Of a stretch of 50,754 bases of DNA, positions 36,801 to 44,551 are shown piece by piece (the first letter of the stretch is position 1; each line of letters begins with the position of its first letter). The notes under the pieces were generated by a model. That model did no database searches and had not been told where the DNA came from. It worked only from the letters and a program-made list of their open reading frames with translations. A program made the position numbers and the translations under genes. This DNA comes from Haloferax sp. Q22 (GTDB taxonomy: Archaea > Halobacteriota > Halobacteria > Halobacteriales > Haloferacaceae), in the NCBI RefSeq assembly GCF_001482285.1, contig NZ_LOEP01000015.1, positions 1 to 50,754 on the forward strand. The letters run 5' to 3'.

Positions 36801-38162
36801 GAAGTGTATATTGTTGATGAGGAAACTGTAGAGGAGTATGATCTTGAACAGGAATATGTAAAGCGAGTTCTCAGAGGGGGGGACGTGAAGCAATTCGTTA
36901 TGGAATCACCCGAGAATCTCTCACAGCTTATCTATCCATATGATGTCATAAATGGCGAGCCGGAACTGGCGGATCCTGAACAGATACCGAATATTATCTC
37001 CTATCTTGAGAATTTCAAATCAGATCTTGTTGAGAGGAAAAACTATGGCGAAAGGTTAGTTGATCAGGGGTATGAATGGTATGAACTGCGATATGAAGCC
37101 CCGGGAATGCTTAATGAAAAGATCGCATTCCCAGATATCTCCCCAGAAAATAGATTTGCCTTCGATCAAAATGGGGAATTTGCGTGTTTAGACACAGTCT
37201 ATTATGCTGTTAGAGGTAATTCTCTCCCGTCATATGATAGCCGCTACCTTACGGCGGTACTCAACAGTAATCTATTGGATTATCTCTTTGATCGGATGTC
37301 GCCGAAAGTTCGGGGAGGATATAGGCGATATAAGACTCAGTACGTCGAGAGCCTTCCAATACCCGCGATTGACTTCACCGACCGGCATCAAGATACTACA
37401 GATTCTACTGACCAAATCGAGACTGTCTGTAAAGAAGTCTATGAAGGAGATCTAGGAGCAGAAGATGCGCTAAAACAGATCTCCTCGGATAGAGAAAACA
37501 AATTCGTACTCCATGATACTCTGTGTCATCTTGCAGATTTAATCTCCAATCTTAAGAAAGAGAGGCGGAACTATAATCTCAATCTTCTTGACTATCTGGG
37601 GTCTTATGATGACGGAGAGAAGCTTCGGGAATTCTCTGGATATCAACCGGCTAGTGGGGTTTCTGAAACGATTCTTTCGGAAACAACTGAAACAAGAGAT
37701 AATCTCAGAATTGGAGGTGTCAAGATATCCCGGTCAAACCTCAAAGTGACAATAGAGGCTTCTGCACGATACAAACCTGAGGATCCAGAAGATTATGAGA
37801 CAGATCGTTGGGGCTATACTGAGACTGACCATTATCCGGTTATGGAATTTGTTGGAATTGATGAATTACAGTCTGATTTGTTGGTTGAATTTGTAGATTA
37901 TGCAACGAATGAGGGTGATGGTTTTGCTGGGTTCCGAGAGACAGCCACCAAAAGGAACTCTCTGGTTGATAGACTGGGTGAGATAATCATGCCCTCTCTA
38001 CAAGATGTTGAATCTGATCTTGAAATATATCTTGACCAGAAAGAAAGTGTAAGAGAATTAGACGCGAGGCATGACCGCCTTTTCAAATTCCTAAACCGGA
38101 TCGTCTATGAGCTATACGAGCTTGAAGAGGAGAAAATCGAAATGGTGGAAAGCACCCGATAG
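33891..38162 (+). CDS. nuclease-adenine methyltransferase fusion (type IIG / DrmMI-like)
   Basis: 1423-residue restriction-modification protein. An N-terminal PD-(D/E)xK-like domain reads IRPMFRKLGIPFEVEE, RRPDYGF (D93) and AVADAKRW (D125, K127), resembling HsdR-type nucleases. The Eco57I-class N6-adenine methyltransferase follows: TGSYYTPEYVVEYIVEE (about 480), DPAMGSGHF (537-545) and NPPY (793-796), then a recognition region (about 900-1400). Its SNF2-helicase neighbour, 6 bp downstream, makes the DrmMI-DrmD pair of class 1 DISARM the closest known arrangement, but drmA, drmB and drmC are absent. From about 35770 to the stop the DNA is much richer in A+T than the first half of the gene. Confidence 0.87.
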   Translation: MQTALTYRTNRDLFSNYYLDEHLPETEAWDELSEADLRDAKADIMDLWEREKDTASKRNESQLEEKFIRPMFRKLGIPFEVEESTSRTQRRPDYGFFESEDAARGAFERREEGGDFYKDAVAVADAKRWGRPLDTRGSGEHERDFENPSYQIHVYLQETPARWAVLTDGKKWRLYYGPTSHRLDSYYEIDLPTVLEKGDLEDFKYFYLFFRHGAFLEDSSGECFLDEVYDESNVFAQELGADLQDNIYEAIKVLSEGFMQYPDNDLSEDDLDLIHDSSLIYLYRLIFVLYAESEGRDLLDTNNEIYEGSYSLNTLKQDVAEELDSPNPKYRDWQDNLWDRLDELFKLIDQGSKSRGIPEEDLYIPAYNGGLFRTDPDEDDSGEARFLANHQVGDAYLAEVIELLTRSQNGNGGGKIFVDYSSLDVRHLGSIYEGLLEYQLDVADEPLALEDGEYVPAGEDDEVIVEEGEVHLSTGSGERKATGSYYTPEYVVEYIVEETLEPLVTDIRNDLMAQSARGERGFAAEFADRIFDLKILDPAMGSGHFLTSAIDYLAREIIDAQEKQAAQQGIETVDEDHDINWARRQVAQRCIYGVDLNPLAVELAKVSLWLRTLAAEQPLAFLDHHLKTGNSLVGSDIEEIEELESEGGGDGQNASLADFGVARKGTIEQLMRIYEDFIAIENQDLADVKEMESKYDEFERNKLRQRLEAMANVRTARDFGLDNLPDDVFEDMAAALEDDRKWGEIAETDWFKAAQKWAGDSQYFHWKLEFPEVFYTIGGDQKSQGGFDAIIGNPPYIIFKMLSDDIRDYYRDNFDTFKMKGDVYVLFMELASDLLRDNGFTGYIVQNKFTKAKYGSNLRDKLSSRETVREIIDFHDSPVFEITAYPMIVLRQKADPPADHKFTWRDIRESEQKSIERSLKSDETGWEITQSDLGTDVWHPFVSDDVVAADTVPVEEFADQIGQGAIPGNTEVYIVDEETVEEYDLEQEYVKRVLRGGDVKQFVMESPENLSQLIYPYDVINGEPELADPEQIPNIISYLENFKSDLVERKNYGERLVDQGYEWYELRYEAPGMLNEKIAFPDISPENRFAFDQNGEFACLDTVYYAVRGNSLPSYDSRYLTAVLNSNLLDYLFDRMSPKVRGGYRRYKTQYVESLPIPAIDFTDRHQDTTDSTDQIETVCKEVYEGDLGAEDALKQISSDRENKFVLHDTLCHLADLISNLKKERRNYNLNLLDYLGSYDDGEKLREFSGYQPASGVSETILSETTETRDNLRIGGVKISRSNLKVTIEASARYKPEDPEDYETDRWGYTETDHYPVMEFVGIDELQSDLLVEFVDYATNEGDGFAGFRETATKRNSLVDRLGEIIMPSLQDVESDLEIYLDQKESVRELDARHDRLFKFLNRIVYELYELEEEKIEMVESTR

Positions 38163-38168
38163 CAGTCG

Positions 38169-41135
38169 ATGAGTGGTTACAAAGTCGGCGACCACATCAA
38201 GTTCGCCGGCGGGCGTGGAGAAATCACTAAAATCGAGGAACGGCCCAACGGCGGGCACCTCCTCCACGTCTACACCTCGGAGGGCCAGCTCCGCAAACTC
38301 CCCAGCGGCCTCCCTCACATCGAGAAACTCGATTCGCTTGTCGACCGGCTCGCAGCCGGCCAATCCGACGCCCCGCTCCATTACGATCTTCGGGAGCGGG
38401 CGATCCGACTCGATCTCGCCTACAAGTACGACCGATTCCTCTCGCTGACCAGCAACCGCATCGAGATCGAACCCTATCAAGTCCAAGCCGCCTACGAGAT
38501 CCTCAACTCCTACGACCACCGCTACCTCATCGGCGACGAAGTTGGCCTCGGGAAGACCATCGAAGCTGGCATCGTCATCGAGGAGCTCATCGCACGCGAC
38601 CGGGCCGACCGGGTGCTCATCGTTGCGCCGGCGCCGCTGACCGTCCAGTGGCAGGAGGAAATGCGCGAGAAGTTCGACCGCAACTTCGTCATCTACGACC
38701 GCGAAACCGTCCGGACCCACCGGAAATCCCACCCCAACCAGAACGTCTGGAAACAGGAAGACCTCATCATCACCTCCATCGATTTCGCGAAGCAGACGAC
38801 GGACGACCCCGAGTCGGACCGCGTTTCCGTCCTCGATGCCCTCCAGAATCTCGACGAGGAGTGGGACGTCGCGGTCTTCGACGAGGCTCACCACCTTACG
38901 GCCAGACGGTCGAGTGACGACTCCATCGAACGAACACAGCGATACCAGGTCGGCGAGGCGGTCGCCGACAACTCCGATTCGCTCCTGCTGCTCACCGGGA
39001 CCCCACACAAGGGGAAATCAGACCAGTTCTACTTCCTCGTGAGTCTGCTCGATCCGTACCGCTTCAGCCACGAATCACAGATCAGCCCTGACGCGCTTGA
39101 GGACCTGATGATCCGGCGGCTGAAGGATGATATGTACGAGACCGACGGGACCCGAATGTTCCCCGAGAAGAACATCGAGGCACTCCCAGTCGAGATGACT
39201 CGCGAGGAGCGGAAGCTGTACGACGATGTCACCGAGTACATCCGCGAGTACTACAACCTCGCCCAGCAGGAGGAGAACCAGGCGGCGGGGTTCACGATGG
39301 TCATCTACCAGAAGCGGCTGGTCTCGAGTATCTACGCGATCCGGAAGTCCCTTGAAAACCGGATGCGGGCGATTCAGAACGACGCCGTCGCAGAAGACCT
39401 CCCTGACGAGGTTCAGGACCTCATTCCGCGGTATAGTACCGAACCCGAGACGCTCACCGACGCAGAACGCGCTCGGGTCGAGGAGGCGCTTGAGACGGTC
39501 ACGATTACGCTCAATCAGTCGCAAGTCCAGCAGGAACTGGACCGCGTCAAACAGCTCTGGCAGCAAGCTAAGAACATCGAGACCGACTCGAAAGCCCGAC
39601 TGCTTCGCCAGTTCGTCGATCGCATTCTCTCCGATGACCCCGACGAGAAGATCCTGATCTTCACCGAGTACACGGACACGCTGGAGTACCTGCGTGACGA
39701 GGTGTTCCCCGAGCACGATATCGCGCAGGTGTACGGCGATCTCGACCAGGATCGTCGACGAGAGGAGATGGAGAAGTTCGAACAGGAGGCGAACCTGATG
39801 CTCGCGACCGACGCCGCCCAGGAGGGGCTCAACCTCCAGTTCGCTCACATCATGGTGAACTACGACCTGCCGTGGAATCCCATCCGCATCGACCAGCGAA
39901 TGGGGCGACTCCACCGCTACGGCCAAGAACATACCGTCGAGATCCGCAACCTCTTCTTCGCCAACACCCGCGAGAGCGAGATTTTGAATCTCCTCATCGA
40001 GAAGACCAACCAGATCGAGTCTGACCTCGGGATGCGCTCGGACGTGCTCGGTCGCGTGTTGGAAGACGTCGACCTCGATAAAACCATCATGGCGGCCATT
40101 GCCGAGGGCCAGCCGACCGAGGAGGTCGTTGCCGACGTTGAGGCGACGATCGAAGAGCGCAAGGAAGCGATCCAGACCGTCGAAGACGACTTCCTCATCC
40201 GAGACAGGTTCGACCTCTCGGGCGAAGACGACGAGATTCTGGACGTCATCGAGCGGAGCCAACACGGCGAGGTGTCCGAGAACGATATCGAGACGCTCGT
40301 TCGGGTGTTCTTCGACGAGTTCGGTGGTTTGATCACGGGCGTCCGCCCCGGTCCCGCACGGACGGACGGCGACGTGTTCCAACTCGACGTCCCCGATGTA
40401 CTGAATGGCAGTCATGTCCACCGCCGCTACGAACGGGCAACGTTCACCAAAGAGATCGCCATTGTGGAGGACGACATCGAGTTTATCTCGCTCGATCATC
40501 CACTCGTCCAATCACTCATTGAGTTTTGCCTGGACTCGGAGCGAGTCCAAGGCCAGGTAGCAACGAAAGTGGCTGCGAGCGCTGATCGTGCGCCGGGCAT
40601 CCTCTTCAATTACCGACTCGGCTACGTCTCAGGGGCCGGAGACGTAGTGACCGAAAAGTTCGTTCCACTCTATGCCACGCTAGACGAGTCAATTATGACG
40701 GAGGTTCCGGAGTTCGTGGAGACGATGCCACCGGAAGATGCAGCGTCCCATCCGGATTGTGAACAGCTCGCTGCAGTGGTTGACGACCTCCATCAGGCGG
40801 CCGAGATGGAGGCCTGGACGCAGGTAGAATCATTTGCTCAGGAAGCTCGCTGCGAGCGTGAACGCGAAATCGAGATCAAGCGTGAACACGCCGAGCGTTA
40901 CTTCGCCGAGCAAATCGAGGAATGGGAGGAGCGCCTCGAAACGTACCAGCAGCGTGCAGAGCAGGGGCGGGACATGTCCGCCCCGATTGGGAATGCAAAA
41001 CAGAAACTCGAGAGTCTCCGTCGTGAGCGCGAAGCGGAGCTTGCGCAACTCGACGAGGAGCAACACGTCACGCCGGAAGAGCCCGACCTGGTGACCGCAG
41101 CGTTTGTCGTTCCATCGCCGCAGGTGGGCAACTGA
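38169..41135 (+). CDS. SNF2-family helicase (DrmD-like)
   Basis: 988-residue SNF2/Rad54-type ATPase. An N-terminal KOW-like beta segment (KVGDHIKFAGGRGEITKIEE) precedes the motor: GDEVGLGKT (122-130), DEAH (238-241), a motif III-type LLLTGTPHKGKSDQF, and the second lobe with AAQEGLNLQFA and DQRMGRLHRYGQ. The C-terminal third is helical, with a coiled-coil-like EEWEERLETYQQRAEQ. It should translocate on duplex DNA and work with the upstream methyltransferase-nuclease. Its TGA stop shares a base with the ATG of the tbp gene. Confidence 0.9.
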   Translation: MSGYKVGDHIKFAGGRGEITKIEERPNGGHLLHVYTSEGQLRKLPSGLPHIEKLDSLVDRLAAGQSDAPLHYDLRERAIRLDLAYKYDRFLSLTSNRIEIEPYQVQAAYEILNSYDHRYLIGDEVGLGKTIEAGIVIEELIARDRADRVLIVAPAPLTVQWQEEMREKFDRNFVIYDRETVRTHRKSHPNQNVWKQEDLIITSIDFAKQTTDDPESDRVSVLDALQNLDEEWDVAVFDEAHHLTARRSSDDSIERTQRYQVGEAVADNSDSLLLLTGTPHKGKSDQFYFLVSLLDPYRFSHESQISPDALEDLMIRRLKDDMYETDGTRMFPEKNIEALPVEMTREERKLYDDVTEYIREYYNLAQQEENQAAGFTMVIYQKRLVSSIYAIRKSLENRMRAIQNDAVAEDLPDEVQDLIPRYSTEPETLTDAERARVEEALETVTITLNQSQVQQELDRVKQLWQQAKNIETDSKARLLRQFVDRILSDDPDEKILIFTEYTDTLEYLRDEVFPEHDIAQVYGDLDQDRRREEMEKFEQEANLMLATDAAQEGLNLQFAHIMVNYDLPWNPIRIDQRMGRLHRYGQEHTVEIRNLFFANTRESEILNLLIEKTNQIESDLGMRSDVLGRVLEDVDLDKTIMAAIAEGQPTEEVVADVEATIEERKEAIQTVEDDFLIRDRFDLSGEDDEILDVIERSQHGEVSENDIETLVRVFFDEFGGLITGVRPGPARTDGDVFQLDVPDVLNGSHVHRRYERATFTKEIAIVEDDIEFISLDHPLVQSLIEFCLDSERVQGQVATKVAASADRAPGILFNYRLGYVSGAGDVVTEKFVPLYATLDESIMTEVPEFVETMPPEDAASHPDCEQLAAVVDDLHQAAEMEAWTQVESFAQEARCEREREIEIKREHAERYFAEQIEEWEERLETYQQRAEQGRDMSAPIGNAKQKLESLRREREAELAQLDEEQHVTPEEPDLVTAAFVVPSPQVGN

Positions 41136-41683
41136 TGGTAGAAGTCGTCAACGTCGTCGCGTCGGGAGCCCTCGATGTGGAACTCGATCTTGAGGCAGTC
41201 GCCCGAGACCTTGACGACGTCGTCGACTACGATCCCGAGAAATACCCTGGTGCCTACGTTCGATTCGGTGGCGACGAGCCGCTGGTCACGCTCTACCGCA
41301 CCGGGAAGTACATCATCACCGGAGCGTCATCCGAAGCCGAGGCTGGACAGCTCCGAGAGAAGTTCCTGACCCTCCTGCATCGCCACGGGATTGTCTCGGC
41401 TGCCGAGGATGCCTGGTTCACCGTCCAGAACTACGTGTGTATGGCAGATATGGAGCGGTCGGTTAATCTGTCAGCCCTTGCGATCGGCTTAGGGCTTGAG
41501 GTGACGGAGTACGAGCCTGAGCAGTTCCCCGGCTTGGTGTACCGACCTCACGACCACGCGTGCGTACTACTGGTATTTGCTACCGGGAAGGTGGTGATCA
41601 CTGGCGCGCAAGAGACTGAGTCAGCTGAAGCAGCTTTCGCAGCGTTCCGTGACTCAATCGAAACACTGCTTGCAGACGAGTGA
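41135..41683 (+). CDS. tbp: TATA-binding protein paralogue coupled to defence genes
   Basis: 182-residue TBP with the usual two direct repeats. The first is divergent (NVVASGALDVELDLEAVARDL...YDPEKYPGAYVRFGG...TGKYIITGA). The second is close to canonical (VQNYVCMADMERSVNLSALAIGLGLEV...YEPEQFPGLVYR...TGKVVITGA). In repeat one the FPGLVYR motif has become YPGAYVR, which may alter promoter choice. The ATG overlaps the helicase stop (TGATG), so it is translated from the defence operon. It probably supplies a promoter-selective basal factor, perhaps with the plasmid TFB. Inverted-repeat copy 5 begins 20 bp after its stop. Confidence 0.92.
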   Translation: MVEVVNVVASGALDVELDLEAVARDLDDVVDYDPEKYPGAYVRFGGDEPLVTLYRTGKYIITGASSEAEAGQLREKFLTLLHRHGIVSAAEDAWFTVQNYVCMADMERSVNLSALAIGLGLEVTEYEPEQFPGLVYRPHDHACVLLVFATGKVVITGAQETESAEAAFAAFRDSIETLLADE

Positions 41684-41703
41684 TCCGCTGAATCGCGGCC
41701 CTG

Positions 41704-41744
41704 TTAACCAACAGAATCTGTGTATCGCGATTATTGTTGGTTAA
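41704..41744. repeat. TTAACCAACA inverted repeat, copy 5
   Basis: Arms at 41704-41713 and 41735-41744, perfect and extendable by one base pair on the outside, with a 21-bp centre. It lies between tbp and the unknown gene at 41834, both read rightward. Confidence 0.9.
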
Positions 41745-41833
41745 CTGCCGCCAGTTAGCCGAAGCGTTGCAGGAGGTCAATTTCGAGAAGGGCTGAGCCG
41801 AGAGGTTTTCCCGCGATACGACCAAGGACTACC

Positions 41834-42817
41834 ATGCCCTTTACCGCGAGCTGGCGGACGCTCCTCGACGAGTGTGAGGAGCTCGCCGCGGATGCGACGC
41901 TCATCACGCCTCTCTCGGAGACGCGATTCCGCATCACCGACACCCAGGAGCACCGCATCAATATCGAGTTCGTCGATTCGGGTGACCCGCAACCACTGCA
42001 ACGCGAGCAGTTCGAAACGCTGGCCGAACGAATCACTGACGCTGGCGGCACCTTCGAACTCCAGCGACTCCCACCGGACGCCGAACCGTACGCGGCAGTA
42101 CTCAGCCTGCATCCCCGCTACGAGATCGACGACCGCGAGGGTACGCTCACAGAAACCGACGAGCCGACGACATCCCAACTAATCAAAGGAGCCACTACCC
42201 AGTCCGCCGACGACCAGGATGACGCCGCAGACCGCACCGAGCCAGATCTCGATGTCTACGCTGATATGCTGTTGCTGATCGACGCCCTCGAACGCCACGA
42301 TCCAACCGCACTCGAGGACTGTGAGACGCCCGTGCTCATCAATCTCTATACGTTGCTGTCGGACGTCCAGCGCAACGCTGGCGACCTTCGCCAGGACGTG
42401 CGTGAGGTACTCCTTGGGCGGCTCCACCATGACCAGCCGGTCCACGGTCAGTACGGCTCCGTCCAGCGGACGAGTCGGCGCAATCGCTCGCTGAAAGACG
42501 ACGACGAAGTCATCGGTGTGCTCGAAGATGCGGGCATCCCTCGCGAGCGGATCATGGCCGTCGACCGCGAGAAGGTCGACGACGCCTTGGACGTGACCGA
42601 CCTCTCCGAATCGGCTGTCTACGAGATCGAAGCAAGTGAGTACGTCCGGAAGGCCGACGTCGACGAGGAGCACAAGGAAACGCGGCTCCAAGGGCTGAAA
42701 GATCAGCTTGCGCTGAGCGACGATCCCGATGCCGAGAAGCTTCGTCAGGAAGTCGACGAGCTTGAGCAGCGTATCGAGGAGCTGACCGAGTTCAAACCTG
42801 GCACCGATATCAGGTGA
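41834..42817 (+). CDS. hypothetical protein with C-terminal coiled coil
   Basis: 327 residues, acidic. The N-terminal ~100 residues form an alpha/beta unit (MPFTASWRTLLDECEELA...FRITDTQEHRINIEFVD...). A Gln/Asp-rich linker (about 115-135) is followed by a helical middle (VYADMLLLIDALERHDPTAL...). The C-terminus contains helix-turn-helix-like VIGVLEDAGIPRERI and a coiled coil LRQEVDELEQRIEELTEF. No family is recognised. It is the only gene enclosed between inverted-repeat copies 5 and 6, giving it the look of a single-gene unit, and it precedes parA. Confidence 0.7.
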   Translation: MPFTASWRTLLDECEELAADATLITPLSETRFRITDTQEHRINIEFVDSGDPQPLQREQFETLAERITDAGGTFELQRLPPDAEPYAAVLSLHPRYEIDDREGTLTETDEPTTSQLIKGATTQSADDQDDAADRTEPDLDVYADMLLLIDALERHDPTALEDCETPVLINLYTLLSDVQRNAGDLRQDVREVLLGRLHHDQPVHGQYGSVQRTSRRNRSLKDDDEVIGVLEDAGIPRERIMAVDREKVDDALDVTDLSESAVYEIEASEYVRKADVDEEHKETRLQGLKDQLALSDDPDAEKLRQEVDELEQRIEELTEFKPGTDIR

Positions 42818-42845
42818 CCACACGAACTGATTTTTCTGATCCGGA

Positions 42846-42885
42846 TTAACCAACAAACCGGACGGAGCGGGAAGATGTTGGTTAA
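42846..42885. repeat. TTAACCAACA inverted repeat, copy 6
   Basis: Arms at 42846-42855 and 42876-42885, extendable to 12 bp on each side (GATTAACCAACA against TGTTGGTTAATC), with a 20-bp centre. It is the most symmetrical copy and lies 29 bp after the previous stop, upstream of the par operon. Confidence 0.92.
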
Positions 42886-42940
42886 TCGCCTTGCTCAGAA
42901 GACGTGCAGAGTCAAAGCGCGTAGATGAGATACAATGTAG

Positions 42941-43003
42941 TCAATGAGATCATTGACGTCGTTGAGAGAGTATAGTTTATATGACCTCATTGAATTCATT
43001 GAG
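42941..43003 (+). promoter_or_regulatory. par operon promoter and TCATTGA operator repeats
   Basis: TCAATGAGATCATTGA (42941-42956) is an inverted repeat with a 2-bp centre. TCATTGA occurs twice more in direct order at 42987-43002. Between them GTTTATAT (about 42975-42982) is a TATA box 27 nt before the parA ATG. Repeats in front of parA are commonly the operator and/or centromere-like site for the partner DNA-binding protein. Confidence 0.65.
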
Positions 43004-43005
43004 AT

Positions 43006-43776
43006 ATGTCTACATCGACGAAACACGTCGCAGTGTCGAACCAGAAGGGTGGAGTCGGCAAAACCATGGTTGCCATCAATCTCGCTGGTGCACTTAACCA
43101 GCGAGGCCATACCGTCCTCTTCGTCGACGTCGACCCACAAGGAAACGCCACTGAAGGCCTTGGCCTCTCCGAGGTCTATGAAGAGCCTGAACCGAACCTC
43201 CGATCAGTACTCGTCTCACAAGACACAGCGTTATCCGAGATCATCGAGACACATCCCGAGATGGATCTCGTTCCTTCAAATATCGATCTGTTCAAAGGCG
43301 AAGCCGAACTCGTCACCGAGATGCAAGGACGCAAACGGCTCCAGCGGGCCGTCGCCGATGTCGGCGGGGGCTACGACTTCGTCATTTATGACTGTCCCCC
43401 CTCACTCCTCGTCTTGACTGACAGCGCGCTCCTTGCTGCACAGAACGTTCTCATTCCCGCCCTTGCAGAATCTACGTCAACCCGCGCGCTCGATATTCTC
43501 TTTGATCAAATCGACACGCTCGAGGCCGAGTATGAGACATCAATCACCGAGCAGGCGATCGTTGCGAACCGTGTCGAACCCGATGGCGAAGCCGAAGAGA
43601 TGATGACGTGGTTTCAGGAAACCTTTGAGCCGGGGCTACCCATCTTCGAGATACGGAAGCGTGTCGTCCTCAAGCGGGCGTGGAGTAATGGAGTCTCAGT
43701 GTTCGAACATACCGAAGACTGTGATATGGAAGGCGAGTTCGACCAGCTCGCTGCCCATCTGGAGGACGCCCTATGA
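43006..43776 (+). CDS. parA: ParA-family partition ATPase
   Basis: 256-residue Walker-type ATPase for plasmid segregation. The deviant Walker A NQKGGVGKT is at residues about 10-18, followed by LFVDVDPQGNATEGLG and VIYDCPPSLLVLTDSAL (switch and Walker B regions). There is no N-terminal helix-turn-helix, so it belongs with the small ParA proteins, and DNA recognition must come from the gene downstream. The stop overlaps the next start by 4 bp (43773-43776). Confidence 0.92.
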   Translation: MSTSTKHVAVSNQKGGVGKTMVAINLAGALNQRGHTVLFVDVDPQGNATEGLGLSEVYEEPEPNLRSVLVSQDTALSEIIETHPEMDLVPSNIDLFKGEAELVTEMQGRKRLQRAVADVGGGYDFVIYDCPPSLLVLTDSALLAAQNVLIPALAESTSTRALDILFDQIDTLEAEYETSITEQAIVANRVEPDGEAEEMMTWFQETFEPGLPIFEIRKRVVLKRAWSNGVSVFEHTEDCDMEGEFDQLAAHLEDAL

Positions 43777-44261
43777 CTGACGATAAGAAGACGGATCGGC
43801 AAAACCGTATGAGTGAACGCTTCGGTAGCAGAGCCGAGCAGAGTGAGTCCGTAGAGGATGAAGAGACAGAGACTGAGGAGGTACTCAACAACGACAACGA
43901 AGTCAATGACGTGAATGAGATCAATGAGACAGTTGAATCAGACAAATCTACAACGTCCTCAACGACATCAAAAACATCATCTACCTCAACGACATCATCA
44001 GAGTCAATGGATTCATCGACATCATCTGATTCAAAGACAGTTCGTGAGACGAAGGCACGGACATTCTACCTTGGAACGGATCGTTTGAAGCGGTTAGACC
44101 GGCTCTACAAAGAGATGTCGTTAGAGTACGAAATCGAGTTTGAAGAAGATCTCCCGAAAAATGATGCGTTCTACGGTGCAGTAATCGACGCCGTCTGTAA
44201 CCGGACGACAATAGAAGAGGAGCTCGGACTGACAGACGACACAGAAGAAGAATCGACGTAG
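43773..44261 (+). CDS. partition partner protein (RHH-like, ParB-equivalent)
   Basis: 162 residues. The first ~90 are disordered, rich in Glu, Asn, Ser and Thr, encoded by low-complexity DNA (repeated ACATCAxxA-type codons). The C-terminal ~65 (RTFYLGTDRLKRLDRLYKEMSLEYEIEF...AFYGAVIDAVCNRT) look like a ribbon-helix-helix DNA-binding and dimerisation domain. Position and coupling to parA make it the centromere-binding protein. TCAATGA-type motifs like those in the promoter recur inside its own coding sequence (43903-43927). Confidence 0.75.
   Translation: MTDDKKTDRQNRMSERFGSRAEQSESVEDEETETEEVLNNDNEVNDVNEINETVESDKSTTSSTTSKTSSTSTTSSESMDSSTSSDSKTVRETKARTFYLGTDRLKRLDRLYKEMSLEYEIEFEEDLPKNDAFYGAVIDAVCNRTTIEEELGLTDDTEEEST
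43903..43927. repeat. TCAATGA-type motifs inside the partition partner gene
   Basis: TCAATGA (43903-43909) and TGAATGAGATCAATGA (43912-43927) resemble the promoter element TCAATGAGATCATTGA at 42941-42956. They may be extra binding sites for the partner protein, or follow from the Asn/Glu-rich coding sequence. Confidence 0.4.
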
Positions 44262-44360
44262 CTTGCACAGTACCTCGCGGATACGTGTGGATGGTCGGAG
44301 TTCGAGTTGCGTATCCGGCTCAAGCATTTTGAAGGGTGGGAGGATCTTGATCAGGAATAG
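44262..44360 (+). other. in-frame continuation after the partition gene stop
   Basis: Directly after the TAG (44259-44261) the same frame reads LAQYLADTCGWSEFELRIRL, then KHFEGWEDLDQE before a second TAG at 44358-44360. The composition is protein-like. It may be an ancestral C-terminal extension cut off by a point mutation, or a remnant of another gene. The following 44361-44551 has no gene. Confidence 0.3.
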
Positions 44361-44551
44361 CGTGCGTTGCAGTACAGCGATTTTCCGGCGTCGCCATCCC
44401 GTGAGAATCGAATCAAGCCTTATCCGTCGCATCCGCGAACTCCCACTTGTATGTCACCGAGAAAACAAGTCTGTCATCATCGTTCACGCCGCTCGGCTGT
44501 GACCGGCGCGACGACCCACGAGCACCGTCTCGGTACCGGGGGTGAGCGCCC

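Noticed and set aside
39075-40511. 478-codon minus-strand frame
   Set aside because: Antisense of the SNF2 helicase.
42941-43003. CRISPR-like array from the TCATTGA repeats
   Set aside because: Repeats are 7 bp, irregularly spaced and tied to the par promoter; no spacers or cas genes. No CRISPR array was seen anywhere in the window.
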